Both the position numbers and the translations under genes were made by a program. Shown piece by piece: positions 1-9,007 of a stretch of 64,000 nucleotides of DNA. Below the pieces are notes generated by a model that saw only the letters and a list, made by a program, of their open reading frames with translations, made no database searches and was not told the DNA's origin. Numbering within the stretch: position 1 is the stretch's first letter; each line of letters begins with the position of its first letter. This DNA is from JANYGM01 sp043764015 (GTDB lineage Bacteria > Bacteroidota > Bacteroidia > Cytophagales > Thermonemataceae): contig JAYUKY010000022.1 in the NCBI GenBank assembly GCA_043764015.1, positions 1-64,000 on the forward strand, written 5' to 3'.

Positions 1-320
1 GCGGTAAGCCTAAAATATTGAAATAATTTTGGGTCATATTTGATTAAACTATCTCTGACATTGAGCCAATTAACCCGTAATTGCATAGCTTTAAGGGTAA
101 ATAATCAGATAATCAATCACTTGATTTTGCGCTACATCTAGTTTTTCATAAACTTTACAAAGTCTAGAATAAGCACTAATTTGTCTAATATCTTCTTTCA
201 TAAATGTTTTTGTATAAATAGGTTTGTATTTAGCATCAATAACAAGTTTATATTTGTTTGTTTCCAGCGAATAATCTAATTCATTTCATTTCCTCCACTT
301 TGAAATGATAAAATACATTT
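1..320 (-). pseudogene. Remnant of a McrC-like / PD-(D/E)XK restriction subunit, 3' part
   Basis: On the minus strand a 63-codon stretch (282 down to 91) reads as one piece and contains VIDAKYKPIY followed by KEDIRQISAYSRL, the pattern of the C-terminal nuclease domain of McrC/LlaJI-type restriction subunits (D-AKYK core, then a KEDIxQ helix). It has no start codon: just upstream the sensible continuation (FQSGGNEMN) lies in another frame, preceded by stops. Downstream the reading continues only in a third frame (roughly 90 down to 1, ending ...KLFQYFRLT). At least two frameshifts therefore separate the pieces. I infer a decayed gene whose remainder lies outside the window. The family call rests on one short motif region and is moderate. 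Confidence 0.5.
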
Positions 321-440
321 TCTCTAAATAAGAAGTATGATGTAAGAATATAAAATATTGATAATTAAGCTATTGTAAAACAAAAAGATAATATTATTTA
401 ATTTCTATTCCTGAAGGCATTCTGTCAGTTAAATAAAACA

Positions 441-476
441 AAAAGGAGAGATAAACATTTGTTTATCTCTCCTTTT
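441..476. terminator. Hairpin terminator after the broken lipoprotein gene
   Basis: A perfect 16-bp stem (441-456 with 461-476) encloses a 4-base loop, with A-rich and T-rich ends so that it can act on either strand. It lies 22 bases past the stop codon of the minus-strand lipoprotein gene. Confidence 0.8.
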
Positions 477-497
477 AATGTTAGCCAAAATTTTTAA

Positions 498-917
498 CTA
501 GATTTTGGTATAAGTCGTAGTTGTGCTGATACTAAAAAAATCTCCTTTTAGTTTCATAGTTGAAGATGAGAGTTCAACAACTGACTGAGTTAATCCACTA
601 AATGTCAACGTTTTTCCATCAGCAGATAGCGTGTAAGTAGTGGTTGTTAAAGCTGGAGTACTAGGACTGCATTTAAGCGCACCGTCTGTGATTGTTACCT
701 TTGGACTAGTGAAAAATTCAGTAATATCATCTGCTTCGCAAGCCTCAACTGGCTCAGTTGAGGCTTATCCAAGAAATGATACTGAATTTGATACTGCTTT
801 CCATTTTCCAATGATAGCAACCGCTGGAGCAACTGCTGGGTCTGAACCTTTCTTACAAGAAGAAATTGAAGCTACTAATACAAGTAGGACTAAAAGTGTT
901 TGTGTAATTCTTTTCAT
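498..917 (-). pseudogene. Lipocalin-like lipoprotein with an internal in-frame stop
   Basis: The minus strand from ATG at 917 encodes a lipoprotein signal peptide (MKRITQTLLVLLVLVASISSC, lipid cysteine at 21) and then IIGKWKAVSNSV, the start typical of small lipocalin-like lipoproteins of Bacteroidota. Codon 51 (767-765) is TAA, but the same frame stays open for another 88 codons to the stop at 498, with protein-like sequence (TTYTLSADGKTLTFSGL). The stop touches an 11-bp inverted repeat (741-751 with 755-765, loop GCT). Either the gene is inactivated by one stop or a small palindromic insertion, or the base calls at the hairpin are wrong. The intact product would be about 139 residues and would be exported and anchored in the membrane. 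The plus-strand reading through here is a shadow. Confidence 0.7.
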
Positions 918-1102
918 ACTGATTTGTTTATTAAAATTTATAACTTGATTGTATTACGGCACAGATGTAGCATTATTATTTTAATAAAAAATACTATATG
1001 AAACTATTTTTTAACTATTTTCACAAATAATTGATAAAAGTAACAAAATTAAGGTATTTACAAAATCTCTATTACTTTTTAGAAGATACAAAACAAAACC
1101 CT

Positions 1103-1110
1103 TATCTTTG
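1103..1110 (+). promoter_or_regulatory. -7 box of the OstA-like gene
   Basis: TATCTTTG fits the Bacteroidota -7 consensus TAnnTTTG. It lies inside the longest possible reading frame of the downstream gene and so favours the start at 1181. No clear TTG -33 element is seen at the usual distance. Confidence 0.5.
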
Positions 1111-1180
1111 CACAAAAACGGCACAACTATTGCATAAAAAACGTTTTTATAGTATTCTCAATCATTTCAAAAAATATAAA

Positions 1181-3082
1181 ATGTTTTTCTCAAAAAAATA
1201 TATTTTTGCTTTCTTTTTATTGCTTTTTTGCGTTTTTAACACACTTTTTGCGCAAATTACCACGCCAGAAACATTAGACAAAAAAAAGAAAAAAATTGAA
1301 CGTATCCCCACAGTAAAGCGTGATAAAAAAGGCGTTGCAGACCTTAATGTAGCGGAAAATGACACTATTCGCTACAAAAAAATGCCTTCTGATACAAAAA
1401 CTTACGACAAAGGTGGCAAAATAGAACTTATGCCTGGCGGTGCAGAACGCCTTATCAACGAAAAATATGTAACCGCAAAAGGTGATACCGCAGACAGAAT
1501 GCGCATTTTGGGTAAAGGTATGGTTTTTAAACAGGATAACAACACGCTTATTTGCGACTCCGCCTACCGCTATCCTGGTCAGAATACTATTGAAGCATTT
1601 GGAAATGTCACGCTTAATAATGATAAAGTCAATGTTACGGCTCGTAGAATGTTTTATAATGGCAATACTCGTGTGGCGCAGGCTCGTGATAATGTTGTGA
1701 TGACTGACCCAAAAATGAGCCTCACCACAAATGCACTAGATTATAGTATGAACTCAGGAGTTGGCTATTATTTTGGTGGTGGAAACGTAAAAGATTCACA
1801 AAACAACCTTAAAAGCTATTCTGGGTCGTATGATACTAATGCAAAATACTTTAATTTTGCTGGGAATGTCAATGTTGATACCTATTCTGATGGGCAAATG
1901 TCTAATATTTTCTCTCAAAATCTTCAATATAGTGAAATTTCAAAAATTGTTTATTTTGGAAGTGAAACCGTCATAACTAACGCAAAATCAAAACTTTATG
2001 CAGATAGAGGCGAACACAATACAATCACATCTGTTTCCAAATTTCAAGGGCGTTCTCGCATTGATAACAAAGATTATACCTTGCGTGGAGATGATTTGTA
2101 TTATGACGAAAAACGTGCTTATGGTGTTGCAAAGGGCAAAGCGCAAATTTATGTAAAAAAGGATAGCCTCTATGTCAATGGTGATGTAGGTACATTTTAT
2201 GGTAGGCAAGGGCTTACACGTATGCACGGAAACGCCTACGTAAGACAGATTTCAGGGAAAGATACCCTGTTTTTGAGTGCTGATACATTACTTTCTTACA
2301 ATAATAAAATCCTTTCTGATGCGGATAGTAGGAAACTTTCTCCCAAACAAGATAGCACAAGGCGTGCCAATGAAAAAAAGCAAATACTTGCTTTTGGAAA
2401 TGTTAAGATTTTTAGAAAAGAGGTACAGGGGCGTTCTGACTCACTTTCTTATAGTTTTAAAGATTCTGTGATTGTGATGTACCACGACCCAATTATTTGG
2501 AATGGTACTAATCAGCTTTCTGCTGACACTATCAAAATGTTTTCTGCTAATGGCAAAATGGACAAATTGCGTATGTATAGCCATTGTTTTGCGGCTTCTA
2601 TTGATAGTATGAAGAATTTTAATCAGATAAAAGGGCGGAATATGGACGCTCATTTTAAAGATAATAAAATTGATAGGCTTTTTGTACGGGGAAATAGTGA
2701 AACTATTTACTTTATTACGGAAGGGGATAGTGTGCTTGTAGGTATGCAATACGCTATTTGTGGGAGTATTAGGGCGGTTTTTGATGCGAAAACTATACGA
2801 GATGTGGCTATGTTTGAAGGAATAGATGGCAAAATAATTCCGCCACACGAGTTGCAAGACCCCGACAAAAAACTACCCAATTTTAAGTGGAGAATTGCTG
2901 AAAAACCTACTCGTAAAACTGTTTTGATTAGAGATGATGCTAAACGCTTTGACAAATTAAGCCTAAAACCTGAAACTATTTCAGAAAGAACAACAACAAC
3001 CCCAGAACAAATGCAACAGAAAACACAAAAAGGGGCAAAAGAATCAAAAAGAATTAAAGAGAAGAAAACAATGCAAGAATAA
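1181..3082 (+). CDS. OstA-like outer-membrane biogenesis protein
   Basis: The 633-residue protein begins with a signal peptide (MFFSKKYIFAFFLLLFCVFNTLFAQ). It carries long stretches of short beta repeats of the OstA/LptA type, with recurring phrases such as MFYNGNTRVAQARDNVVMTD, AFGNVTLNND and AFGNVKIFRK spaced through residues ~90-500. Proteins of this family belong to the LPS-transport bridge or assembly machinery (LptA/LptD-like N-terminal domain) and act in the periplasm or at the outer membrane. A frame open from 1031 exists, but the ATG at 1181 gives the signal peptide at the very N-terminus, and a -7 box sits at 1103. The C-terminal ~40 residues are Lys/Gln/Thr-rich and low in complexity. 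It stands alone and is followed by a strong terminator shared with the convergent neighbour. No LptD-type barrel is evident, so it is probably an LptA-like component. Confidence 0.8.
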   Translation: MFFSKKYIFAFFLLLFCVFNTLFAQITTPETLDKKKKKIERIPTVKRDKKGVADLNVAENDTIRYKKMPSDTKTYDKGGKIELMPGGAERLINEKYVTAKGDTADRMRILGKGMVFKQDNNTLICDSAYRYPGQNTIEAFGNVTLNNDKVNVTARRMFYNGNTRVAQARDNVVMTDPKMSLTTNALDYSMNSGVGYYFGGGNVKDSQNNLKSYSGSYDTNAKYFNFAGNVNVDTYSDGQMSNIFSQNLQYSEISKIVYFGSETVITNAKSKLYADRGEHNTITSVSKFQGRSRIDNKDYTLRGDDLYYDEKRAYGVAKGKAQIYVKKDSLYVNGDVGTFYGRQGLTRMHGNAYVRQISGKDTLFLSADTLLSYNNKILSDADSRKLSPKQDSTRRANEKKQILAFGNVKIFRKEVQGRSDSLSYSFKDSVIVMYHDPIIWNGTNQLSADTIKMFSANGKMDKLRMYSHCFAASIDSMKNFNQIKGRNMDAHFKDNKIDRLFVRGNSETIYFITEGDSVLVGMQYAICGSIRAVFDAKTIRDVAMFEGIDGKIIPPHELQDPDKKLPNFKWRIAEKPTRKTVLIRDDAKRFDKLSLKPETISERTTTTPEQMQQKTQKGAKESKRIKEKKTMQE

Positions 3083-3095
3083 GATATTTACACCA

Positions 3096-3140
3096 AAACA
3101 AAACCCTTCAAAGTCTTTAAGACGTTGAAGGGTTTTGTTT
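3096..3140. terminator. Bidirectional terminator between convergent genes
   Basis: A 16-bp perfect stem (3096-3111 with 3125-3140) has a GC-rich middle and an A/T-rich base. The loop is itself partly palindromic (GTCTTTAAGAC). It lies between the ends of the OstA-like gene and the T9SS protein gene. Confidence 0.85.
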
Positions 3141-3161
3141 GTAAATAGCAATAATATCTAA

Positions 3162-5819
3162 CTAATCTAACTTAACGAACTTAAAAGCTTTCTTAATATC
3201 TTTATTATTGGTGATGATAATGGTATGAAAGCCGTTATTTAGTTTTTCTATGTTGATATTTGCGGTTTGAAAGCCGTTTGTGAGTAGTTTTGTTTGGTTG
3301 ATAAGTGTTCTACCTAACATATCTACAACTTTTATATCAATATTCTCTGTATTTTGCGTGCTGATGTCTATTTCTATGAAAGAAGTAGCAGGATTAGGGC
3401 GTGGCACAGAAATAATTGTATTTTCTATTCTATTTTTAATAGAAACAATATTAGAATACTTAAACTCACCATTCTTATCAATTTGTTTCAGTCTGTAATA
3501 ATTAATAGTACCTGTGACATTTGCATCAACAAAACTATAACTATTGATAATATCAGAAGTACCTGCTCCAGCAACCGTTCCAATAGTTTCCCAATTGGTA
3601 ACATCAATAGACTTTTGTATTTCAAATTGCTTATTGTTACGTTCTGCAATGGTTTCCCAAACCAATTTATTGCCATTTGGGAGAGCAATTCCTGTAAAAG
3701 TCAGCAAATCCACAGGTAAAACGCCCACAGCCGTCCATCCAGCCACTCTAAAATTACACTGTGCACCCGCAAAACCATCAATCATAATGATATATTGCGC
3801 CCCTATTGTAAGCCCAGTAGCATTTACCGCTCCTGTACTTGCAGTAGCTGGATTAAAGCAATTAGATCTAGATGTGAGATTGGTACAACAACCATCTACA
3901 TCTCTTGTAACTTCATATACTTGTGCCTGAATACCACTTGCACAACTAGTTACACTAGTAAAATTAAAAACGTGTGTTGTTTGTGTTGCAGTAAATTGAT
4001 ACCAAGAATTATTTTCAATAGAACCACAAAAAACTGTAGAAGTATTAGCGGGTGAATCAGCACTATAAGTACTTGATGTACTACTATCAAAATTCCCTAC
4101 ACCAATAGTCAAGATAGCAGGATTAGAGCAATAATCATTATTTGCAGCATTTCCACAAGCCCCCACTGCTGTAATACAAAGGTCAAAAGTGGTTGTTTGC
4201 CCAGTTGTTGCAGTCCAAGAATAAATACGTACAAAATAAGGATTACCAATAGTAAGCCCAGATACCGCACTTGTATTGGGGTCACTACATACAAGAGGGG
4301 TGCCAATAGCTACACAAGTGCCTGCATAGACAGAGTGTACAAGGTCAGTAGTAGAACCGCCTACATTATTAAGTGCAATACTTATAGCAGTGCTTGTTGC
4401 TATAAAGCTAAACCAAACATCGTCATTAGCTGTTCCAGTACAAGTATTCGCTTGTGCAGAACCTGTTGCGCCAATAATAGTTCCTCCAACACTATTACAA
4501 CCACCTCCAGGCGCAGGTACAACCACATTGATAGCACCCGTACATTCATTATTGGTAATAGGTGGTGGTGGTTGTGTTACACAGGTGGTAAATGTAGATG
4601 TCGCAGGTGTGCCTGTAAAATAATAATAAATTCTATAATAATAAGTAGTGCCAATAGTAAGCCCTGTAATGGTTTGATCACCTTCTGGGTCAGCACAAAG
4701 TAAACTACCTGTTCCACAACCAGTCATTACTTGCAAGACAGAATCAAAACCTGCCGTTCTTCTTATAATTGCAGTTGTTGCTGTAGCCACAAAACGATAC
4801 CAAACATCAGTAGTTCCCGCACCAATACAGGGGGCTATGGTTTGTGTTGCACCAGAAACAGTTCCTGCAGTAGCAGTACAAGCACCAAAAGCAGTTTGTA
4901 CAACGACAACTACACCAGCACAAGTATCATTGACAGGTGGCGTTGGTACTACAGGAGGAGTGGTAATACAGATATTAAAAGTGGTTGTTTGTCCTGCGGT
5001 GGCAGTAGTTGTATATACTCGTACAAAATAAGTAAGCCCAATAGTAAGCCCAGTAACATTACTAGTATTAGGAACGCTACAAACCAAAGGTGCACCAACC
5101 GCACCGCATGCACCTGCATAAACACTATGGCTTATGGCAGAACCAGCCACAGAAGAAGTTTGTATTTGCGCATTGACTGCTGTAGCTACAAAACGATACC
5201 AAACATCATCATCAGCACTTCCTGGGCAAGCATTTGCTTCGGCAGAAGTAGTTGCACTTGCTACTGTTCCCGCAGTATTGGTACAAGTGCCAAGAGCGGT
5301 TTGTGTGAGAGAAATTGCTCCAGAGCAGTTATCATTAGCAGGTGCGGCTGGTGGTGTAACAACACAAATAGTAAATCCATTATTATTTGCACCATTACCA
5401 CCAGGAGAATTTAGGTTTCTAACAGCAATAAAGTAAGTAACGCCAATAGTCAGCCCACTAACAACGGCAGTTTCAATACCATTATTTCCTGTGGCATCTA
5501 CACAAGAGGCTAAATTACCAATACTACCACAAGCAGTGCCTACATTAATAATAGCATCAACGTTATTATTACCATTAACAATAATGGTGTGTGATGTAGC
5601 CGTAGCTACAAATCTATAAAAGCCTTGGCGACTACTACCACCCAAACAAATATCCGTTGTATTAGGAAATGTTCCTAATGTTTCTGTGGTTGCAGTACAG
5701 GTAGCACTAGGAGTAAGAAGTTCAGAAGATGCATTGCACGTGGTACTTTGCGCAATTAGTGTTTTTTGCTGGCAAAAAAGGACGCAAAAGAACACGGAAA
5801 AAAAAATGATATTTTTCAT
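3162..5819 (-). CDS. Secreted five-module protein with T9SS type A sorting domain
   Basis: This 885-residue protein has a signal peptide (MKNIIFFSVFFCVLFCQQKTLIAQ) and then five tandem modules of about 125 residues at roughly 24-155, 160-290, 290-415, 420-550 and 560-690. Each module has the pattern NDxCxxA... C ...DVWYRFVAT... VYAGxC... GLTIGxxYFVR, resembling pre-peptidase-C-like beta-sandwich modules of Bacteroidota surface proteins. A linker (LLTFTGIALPNGNKLVWETIAERNNKQFEIQ) leads to a C-terminal domain of ~75 residues (PRPNPATSFIEI...VDMLGRTL...GFHTIIITN) that matches the type A (Por) sorting signal. The product should cross the outer membrane by the type IX system and be attached or released. 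Substrate is unknown; adhesion is an inference from composition (Thr, Ala, Val, Gly rich). Start chosen for the signal peptide. Confidence 0.85.
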   Translation of the reverse strand: MKNIIFFSVFFCVLFCQQKTLIAQSTTCNASSELLTPSATCTATTETLGTFPNTTDICLGGSSRQGFYRFVATATSHTIIVNGNNNVDAIINVGTACGSIGNLASCVDATGNNGIETAVVSGLTIGVTYFIAVRNLNSPGGNGANNNGFTICVVTPPAAPANDNCSGAISLTQTALGTCTNTAGTVASATTSAEANACPGSADDDVWYRFVATAVNAQIQTSSVAGSAISHSVYAGACGAVGAPLVCSVPNTSNVTGLTIGLTYFVRVYTTTATAGQTTTFNICITTPPVVPTPPVNDTCAGVVVVVQTAFGACTATAGTVSGATQTIAPCIGAGTTDVWYRFVATATTAIIRRTAGFDSVLQVMTGCGTGSLLCADPEGDQTITGLTIGTTYYYRIYYYFTGTPATSTFTTCVTQPPPPITNNECTGAINVVVPAPGGGCNSVGGTIIGATGSAQANTCTGTANDDVWFSFIATSTAISIALNNVGGSTTDLVHSVYAGTCVAIGTPLVCSDPNTSAVSGLTIGNPYFVRIYSWTATTGQTTTFDLCITAVGACGNAANNDYCSNPAILTIGVGNFDSSTSSTYSADSPANTSTVFCGSIENNSWYQFTATQTTHVFNFTSVTSCASGIQAQVYEVTRDVDGCCTNLTSRSNCFNPATASTGAVNATGLTIGAQYIIMIDGFAGAQCNFRVAGWTAVGVLPVDLLTFTGIALPNGNKLVWETIAERNNKQFEIQKSIDVTNWETIGTVAGAGTSDIINSYSFVDANVTGTINYYRLKQIDKNGEFKYSNIVSIKNRIENTIISVPRPNPATSFIEIDISTQNTENIDIKVVDMLGRTLINQTKLLTNGFQTANINIEKLNNGFHTIIITNNKDIKKAFKFVKLD

Positions 5820-5869
5820 TTGTTGTAAACTGTTATTTGTATAGTATTTTTGTAAACGTAGCTATCTAT

Positions 5870-6211
5870 CTATCTATTGAGTTCGTATGAGATAATGTCA
5901 GTATCAACAAATCCATATTCTCTTATGGCATCACGCATTTCCTGTTCTGTAAACGCCATTATGTGGGTAATAATGAGTTTTTTGTTTACTTCATCTCTTC
6001 TTATTTCTCTAATTTTCTCAAAATAAGTTCTTAGATAAGTGCTGAGTTTTTCTTGTTGTGCATCTTTATTATTGATGTTTAGCACAATAGTTTTAGTTTG
6101 GGTAAGAAGCATTTGCTGGTATGCTCTGCGTTCTGCATCTTTTTCTTGTGTCTGTGCGAGAGCTATCTGTGCAAAAACTAGCAAGGTAAATGTAAGAAAT
6201 AGTTGTTTCAT
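5870..6211 (-). CDS. Small exported protein of unknown function
   Basis: The 113-residue product has a clear signal peptide (MKQLFLTFTLLVFAQIALAQ) and a mature part of ~93 residues rich in charged residues with predicted helices (EKLSTYLRTYFEKIREIRRDEVNKK) and a short beta-prone middle (KLIITHIMAFTEQEM). I do not recognise the family. The periplasm is the likely location. It has its own promoter match upstream (6281-6308), so it is probably expressed independently of the large T9SS protein 50 bases downstream, although read-through is possible. Confidence 0.6.
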   Translation of the reverse strand: MKQLFLTFTLLVFAQIALAQTQEKDAERRAYQQMLLTQTKTIVLNINNKDAQQEKLSTYLRTYFEKIREIRRDEVNKKLIITHIMAFTEQEMRDAIREYGFVDTDIISYELNR

Positions 6212-6280
6212 TTGGTTATTAATAAATTGTTATGATTGACCTTAAAGCAAGGTTTTGCTAATTATTTTTTAAAATATATA

Positions 6281-6308
6281 CAAACTTAGTAAATATTTCT
6301 AAAAACAA
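6281..6308 (-). promoter_or_regulatory. Promoter of the small exported protein
   Basis: On the minus strand TTG (6308-6306), 17 bases, then TAAGTTTG (6288-6281) fits the Bacteroidota -33/-7 pattern. Transcription would begin about 60 bases before the ATG at 6211. The rest of the gap up to the terminator at 6436 shows nothing else. Confidence 0.55.
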
Positions 6309-6435
6309 CTAAAAATAACGTACAAATTTGGCTGAATAATTGTAGCATATTTTAGTTGAATACATTTCGTTACAAAAAGGTAACTATTAAATGTAAGATT
6401 TCTTAATAATTTTTTAACATCAAAAGCAACAAACA

Positions 6436-6474
6436 AAAACGCCTTCAAAATCTTAATGACTTTGAAGGCGTTTT
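6436..6474. terminator. Terminator after atpH
   Basis: A 14-bp perfect stem (6436-6449 with 6461-6474) with a GC-rich core and A/T ends, located 46 bases beyond the stop of the minus-strand atpH. Confidence 0.8.
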
Positions 6475-6519
6475 GATAATTTGTATTTCACTAAACACTA
6501 CTCACTATTTCACTACTCA

Positions 6520-7053
6520 CTAAACCAGTTCTTTTCTAATTTTATTTAGTTGGCTTTTGACAGAACCATCAAGCTGATTGTTGTTGATTGTCAGGACAAA
6601 TCCACCAATAAGATTACTATCAACTTTTTCATAAAGGCGGATAGTTTTGTTGGTTGCTTTCGCTACTACTTGCGTTATTTCTGTACGTAAATCATCAGTA
6701 AGTGGAATAGTAGTAGTTATTTGCGCTCTTGCAATATTTTTGAAAGCTTCGTATTGCGTTTCAAATTCTTTGGCTGTAACGTAAAGCACTTCTTCACGGT
6801 TTTTCTTAGCAATAATTTCAAAGAAAGAAATAGTCAAAGAATTTACCTTTCCTGTAAGTAGTTGTTTCAAAATAGCTAATTTCTTAAAACTAGCAATAAT
6901 AGGGTTTTGCAAAACTGCAGCAAGCTCTGGATTGTCGTCGCAAGTTTTTTCAAAAAACTCCATATCATTATAGACTTCATTAAGTACGCCTTTTTCTTGC
7001 GCAAGGTCAAGTATTGCCTTTGCATAACGTACCGCAACTCTGTGTTGAGACAT
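6520..7053 (-). CDS. atpH: ATP synthase F1 subunit delta
   Basis: The 177-residue protein matches the delta/OSCP subunit. It starts with SQHRVAVRYAKAILDLAQEKG, the family's N-terminal helix, and ends with the conserved SNLIGGFVLTINNNQLDGSVKSQLNKIRKEL. It links the F1 head to the peripheral stalk formed by subunit b. It lies 128 bases after atpF on the same strand, with a heptamer repeat array in the gap, and is closed by a terminator. The alpha, beta and gamma genes are not next to it, so the ATP synthase genes are split in this genome. Confidence 0.93.
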   Translation of the reverse strand: MSQHRVAVRYAKAILDLAQEKGVLNEVYNDMEFFEKTCDDNPELAAVLQNPIIASFKKLAILKQLLTGKVNSLTISFFEIIAKKNREEVLYVTAKEFETQYEAFKNIARAQITTTIPLTDDLRTEITQVVAKATNKTIRLYEKVDSNLIGGFVLTINNNQLDGSVKSQLNKIRKELV

Positions 7054-7126
7054 ATTGGTGTGTTGTTTAAATACCTATTGAAAAAAGTAAATTGCACTAA
7101 TTATTTACGTGATTATCAATGTATTT

Positions 7127-7163
7127 GTATTCATTCACAATTCACAATTCATAATTCACAATT
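7127..7163 (+). repeat. Heptamer array H1
   Basis: A GTATTC leader is followed by four 7-base units (ATTCACA, ATTCACA, ATTCATA, ATTCACA). It points at the 3' end of atpF, between atpF and atpH. Two copies of TTTAGTTGAA follow at once. Confidence 0.85.
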
Positions 7164-7181
7164 ACTTAAATTTAGTTGAAT

Positions 7182-7676
7182 TTAGTTGAATTTCGCTTCT
7201 TTAATCAGGTTTTCCACAAGTAATTGTTGTGCTGGTTTGTCAGCAAGTTCTCTTTTCAATACTTTTTCAGCAATTTCAATAGAAAGTAAAGAAACTTGTT
7301 TTTTGATGTCTTCAACGGCTGTTGCTTTCTCACTTTGGATAATAATACGAGCATTTTCAAGCAATTTACTAACTTCTTTGTTAGCAGTTCCACGAGCTTC
7401 TTCCACAATTTCTTTAGAAATTTGTACGGCTTTTTTCAACATTTCATCTTTTTCTTGGCGTGCTGTATCAAGCAATTTCTCATTATTAACAGAAATATTC
7501 ATCATTTCTGTTTTTGCATCTTGCGCAGACTTCAAAGCAGTTTCAATGGAAACTTCACGTTCTTTCAAACCTTCCATTATAGGTTTCCAAGCGTATTTTG
7601 AAAGTACAAAAAGCAACACTAAAAAGGCAATTAGTTGCCAAAAGATAAGCCCGAATTGAGGAGTAATTAAGTCCAT
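7182..7676 (-). CDS. atpF: ATP synthase F0 subunit b
   Basis: From the ATG at 7676 the 164-residue protein begins MDLITPQFGLIFWQLIAFLVLLFVLSKYAWKP, one membrane helix followed by a long charged coiled coil (residues ~35-150). This is the layout of the b subunit, which forms the peripheral stalk. The frame stays open to an ATG at 7727, but the later ATG matches the family N-terminus. It is the first gene of a two-gene unit with atpH. A promoter match lies at 7747-7775, so this unit is transcribed apart from the a and c subunit genes, which are absent here. Confidence 0.92.
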   Translation of the reverse strand: MDLITPQFGLIFWQLIAFLVLLFVLSKYAWKPIMEGLKEREVSIETALKSAQDAKTEMMNISVNNEKLLDTARQEKDEMLKKAVQISKEIVEEARGTANKEVSKLLENARIIIQSEKATAVEDIKKQVSLLSIEIAEKVLKRELADKPAQQLLVENLIKEAKFN

Positions 7677-7746
7677 TGAACGTATAAAGGATTTTAAAGT
7701 TGGATAATTAGAGTTATATTTTTTCAAATACTTCTTTATTTTGGTG

Positions 7747-7775
7747 CAAATTTAAGAAATCATTTGAAAAAACAA
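7747..7775 (-). promoter_or_regulatory. Promoter of atpF-atpH
   Basis: On the minus strand TTG (7775-7773), 18 bases, TAAATTTG (7754-7747). This matches the Bacteroidota promoter pattern and lies about 70 bases upstream of the chosen atpF start. Confidence 0.55.
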
Positions 7776-7909
7776 GAAAAAAATCATAATTTTATTTCTC
7801 TAAACTTTCCAAAAGTCTTTAATTTTTGGAGGGTTCATTTGAAACTATTTTGCAAATCTTATTTTTTTCTGTATGTTTAGACCAAAATAATAGAGAACAA
7901 CCATCAACT

Positions 7910-9007
7910 ATGAAACAAATCATCATTAATACTGCCAAACCAAAGCCAATAACTTCTCGTTTATTGATGATTTATACTGGTGGCACGCTAGGAATGGTCT
8001 ATGACAAAAAAGGCAAGCATCTTGTTCCCTTTGATTTTGAGCAAATACAAGCTAAAATACCAGAACTCAACCGTTTTGATATAGAAATAACTGTTGTTTC
8101 CATTGAACCGTTAATAGATTCCGCTAATGTTGTCCCTGAAAATTGGCTGGAGCTTGCCCAAATCATTGGTAAAAATTACAATGATTATGATGGCTTTGTG
8201 GTGTTGCACGGCACAGATACAATGGCTTATAGTGCCTCTGCGCTTAGTTTTTTGTTAGAAGGACTGAATAAACCTGTCGTGTTCACAGGTGCGCAACTGC
8301 CCATAGGCGAAGCTCGTAATGACGCAAGAATAAATTTGATTACGGCACTAGAAATTGCATCAGCAAAGAAAAATAATCTATCTAATACAAGTATAAAATC
8401 AAGTGCAGCCGTTCCCGAAGTTTGTATTTATTTTGATTACTTTTTGTGGCGTGGAAACCGCTCACGCAAAGTAGAAAGCCGTCATTTTGATGCTTTTAGC
8501 TCACAAAATTACCCACATTTGGCAGAAGTTGGTATTGATATTCAGTATAATTATAATTTTATTAAACCTGCTATTTTTTCAGGCGAAAATGAGGCTTTTA
8601 AAGCACATAATAAAATGGACGAAAATGTAGGAATTGTAAAACTTTTTCCTGGAATAAGCCTTAATTTGGTAGAAACAATGCTTTTTCATAAAGAAACGAA
8701 GGCTATTGTCTTGGAAACTTATGGCTCTGGAACTGCTCCAACAGACAAAAAATTCTTAGCATTATTAGAAAAAGCCATTAAAAATGGACTGATTATCTTC
8801 AATATCTCGCAATGTTATGGCGGAATGGTGATGCAAGGAATGTATGAAACGAGCAAACATTTGGAAGATATTGGCGTAATTAGTGGAAAAGATATGACAA
8901 CAGAATCAGCCATTACCAAATTGATGTTTTTGCTAGGAAAGAACCAAACCAAACACGAAATTGAAAAGTGCCTAAAACAGTCTATATGCGGTGAAATGAC
9001 AGTTTAG
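7910..9007 (+). CDS. ansA: Type I L-asparaginase
   Basis: The 365-residue enzyme hydrolyses L-asparagine to aspartate and ammonia, probably in the cytoplasm since no signal peptide is present. Two threonine signature regions are visible: YTGGTLGMVYD at about residue 25 and VLHGTDTMAYSASAL at about 100, which carry the catalytic Thr residues and the Asp partner. The C-terminal domain (IVLETYGSGTAP, ISQCYGGMV) is also typical. A longer frame opens at 7826, but the ATG at 7910 brings the protein close to the usual length and still leaves about 20 extra N-terminal residues. It has no operon partners. Confidence 0.9.
   Translation: MKQIIINTAKPKPITSRLLMIYTGGTLGMVYDKKGKHLVPFDFEQIQAKIPELNRFDIEITVVSIEPLIDSANVVPENWLELAQIIGKNYNDYDGFVVLHGTDTMAYSASALSFLLEGLNKPVVFTGAQLPIGEARNDARINLITALEIASAKKNNLSNTSIKSSAAVPEVCIYFDYFLWRGNRSRKVESRHFDAFSSQNYPHLAEVGIDIQYNYNFIKPAIFSGENEAFKAHNKMDENVGIVKLFPGISLNLVETMLFHKETKAIVLETYGSGTAPTDKKFLALLEKAIKNGLIIFNISQCYGGMVMQGMYETSKHLEDIGVISGKDMTTESAITKLMFLLGKNQTKHEIEKCLKQSICGEMTV

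Noticed and set aside
640..948. Plus-strand open frame of 102 codons
   Set aside because: It is the shadow of the minus-strand lipoprotein gene, which has a lipobox, protein-like sequence on both sides of one stop, and a terminator.
1031..1180. N-terminal extension of the OstA-like protein
   Set aside because: It would place 50 residues before a clear signal peptide and contains the -7 box TATCTTTG.
4197..5414. Long plus-strand frames inside the T9SS protein gene
   Set aside because: They are antisense shadows caused by the repetitive composition of the modules; they are rich in Ser, Cys, Asn and Arg and have no motifs.
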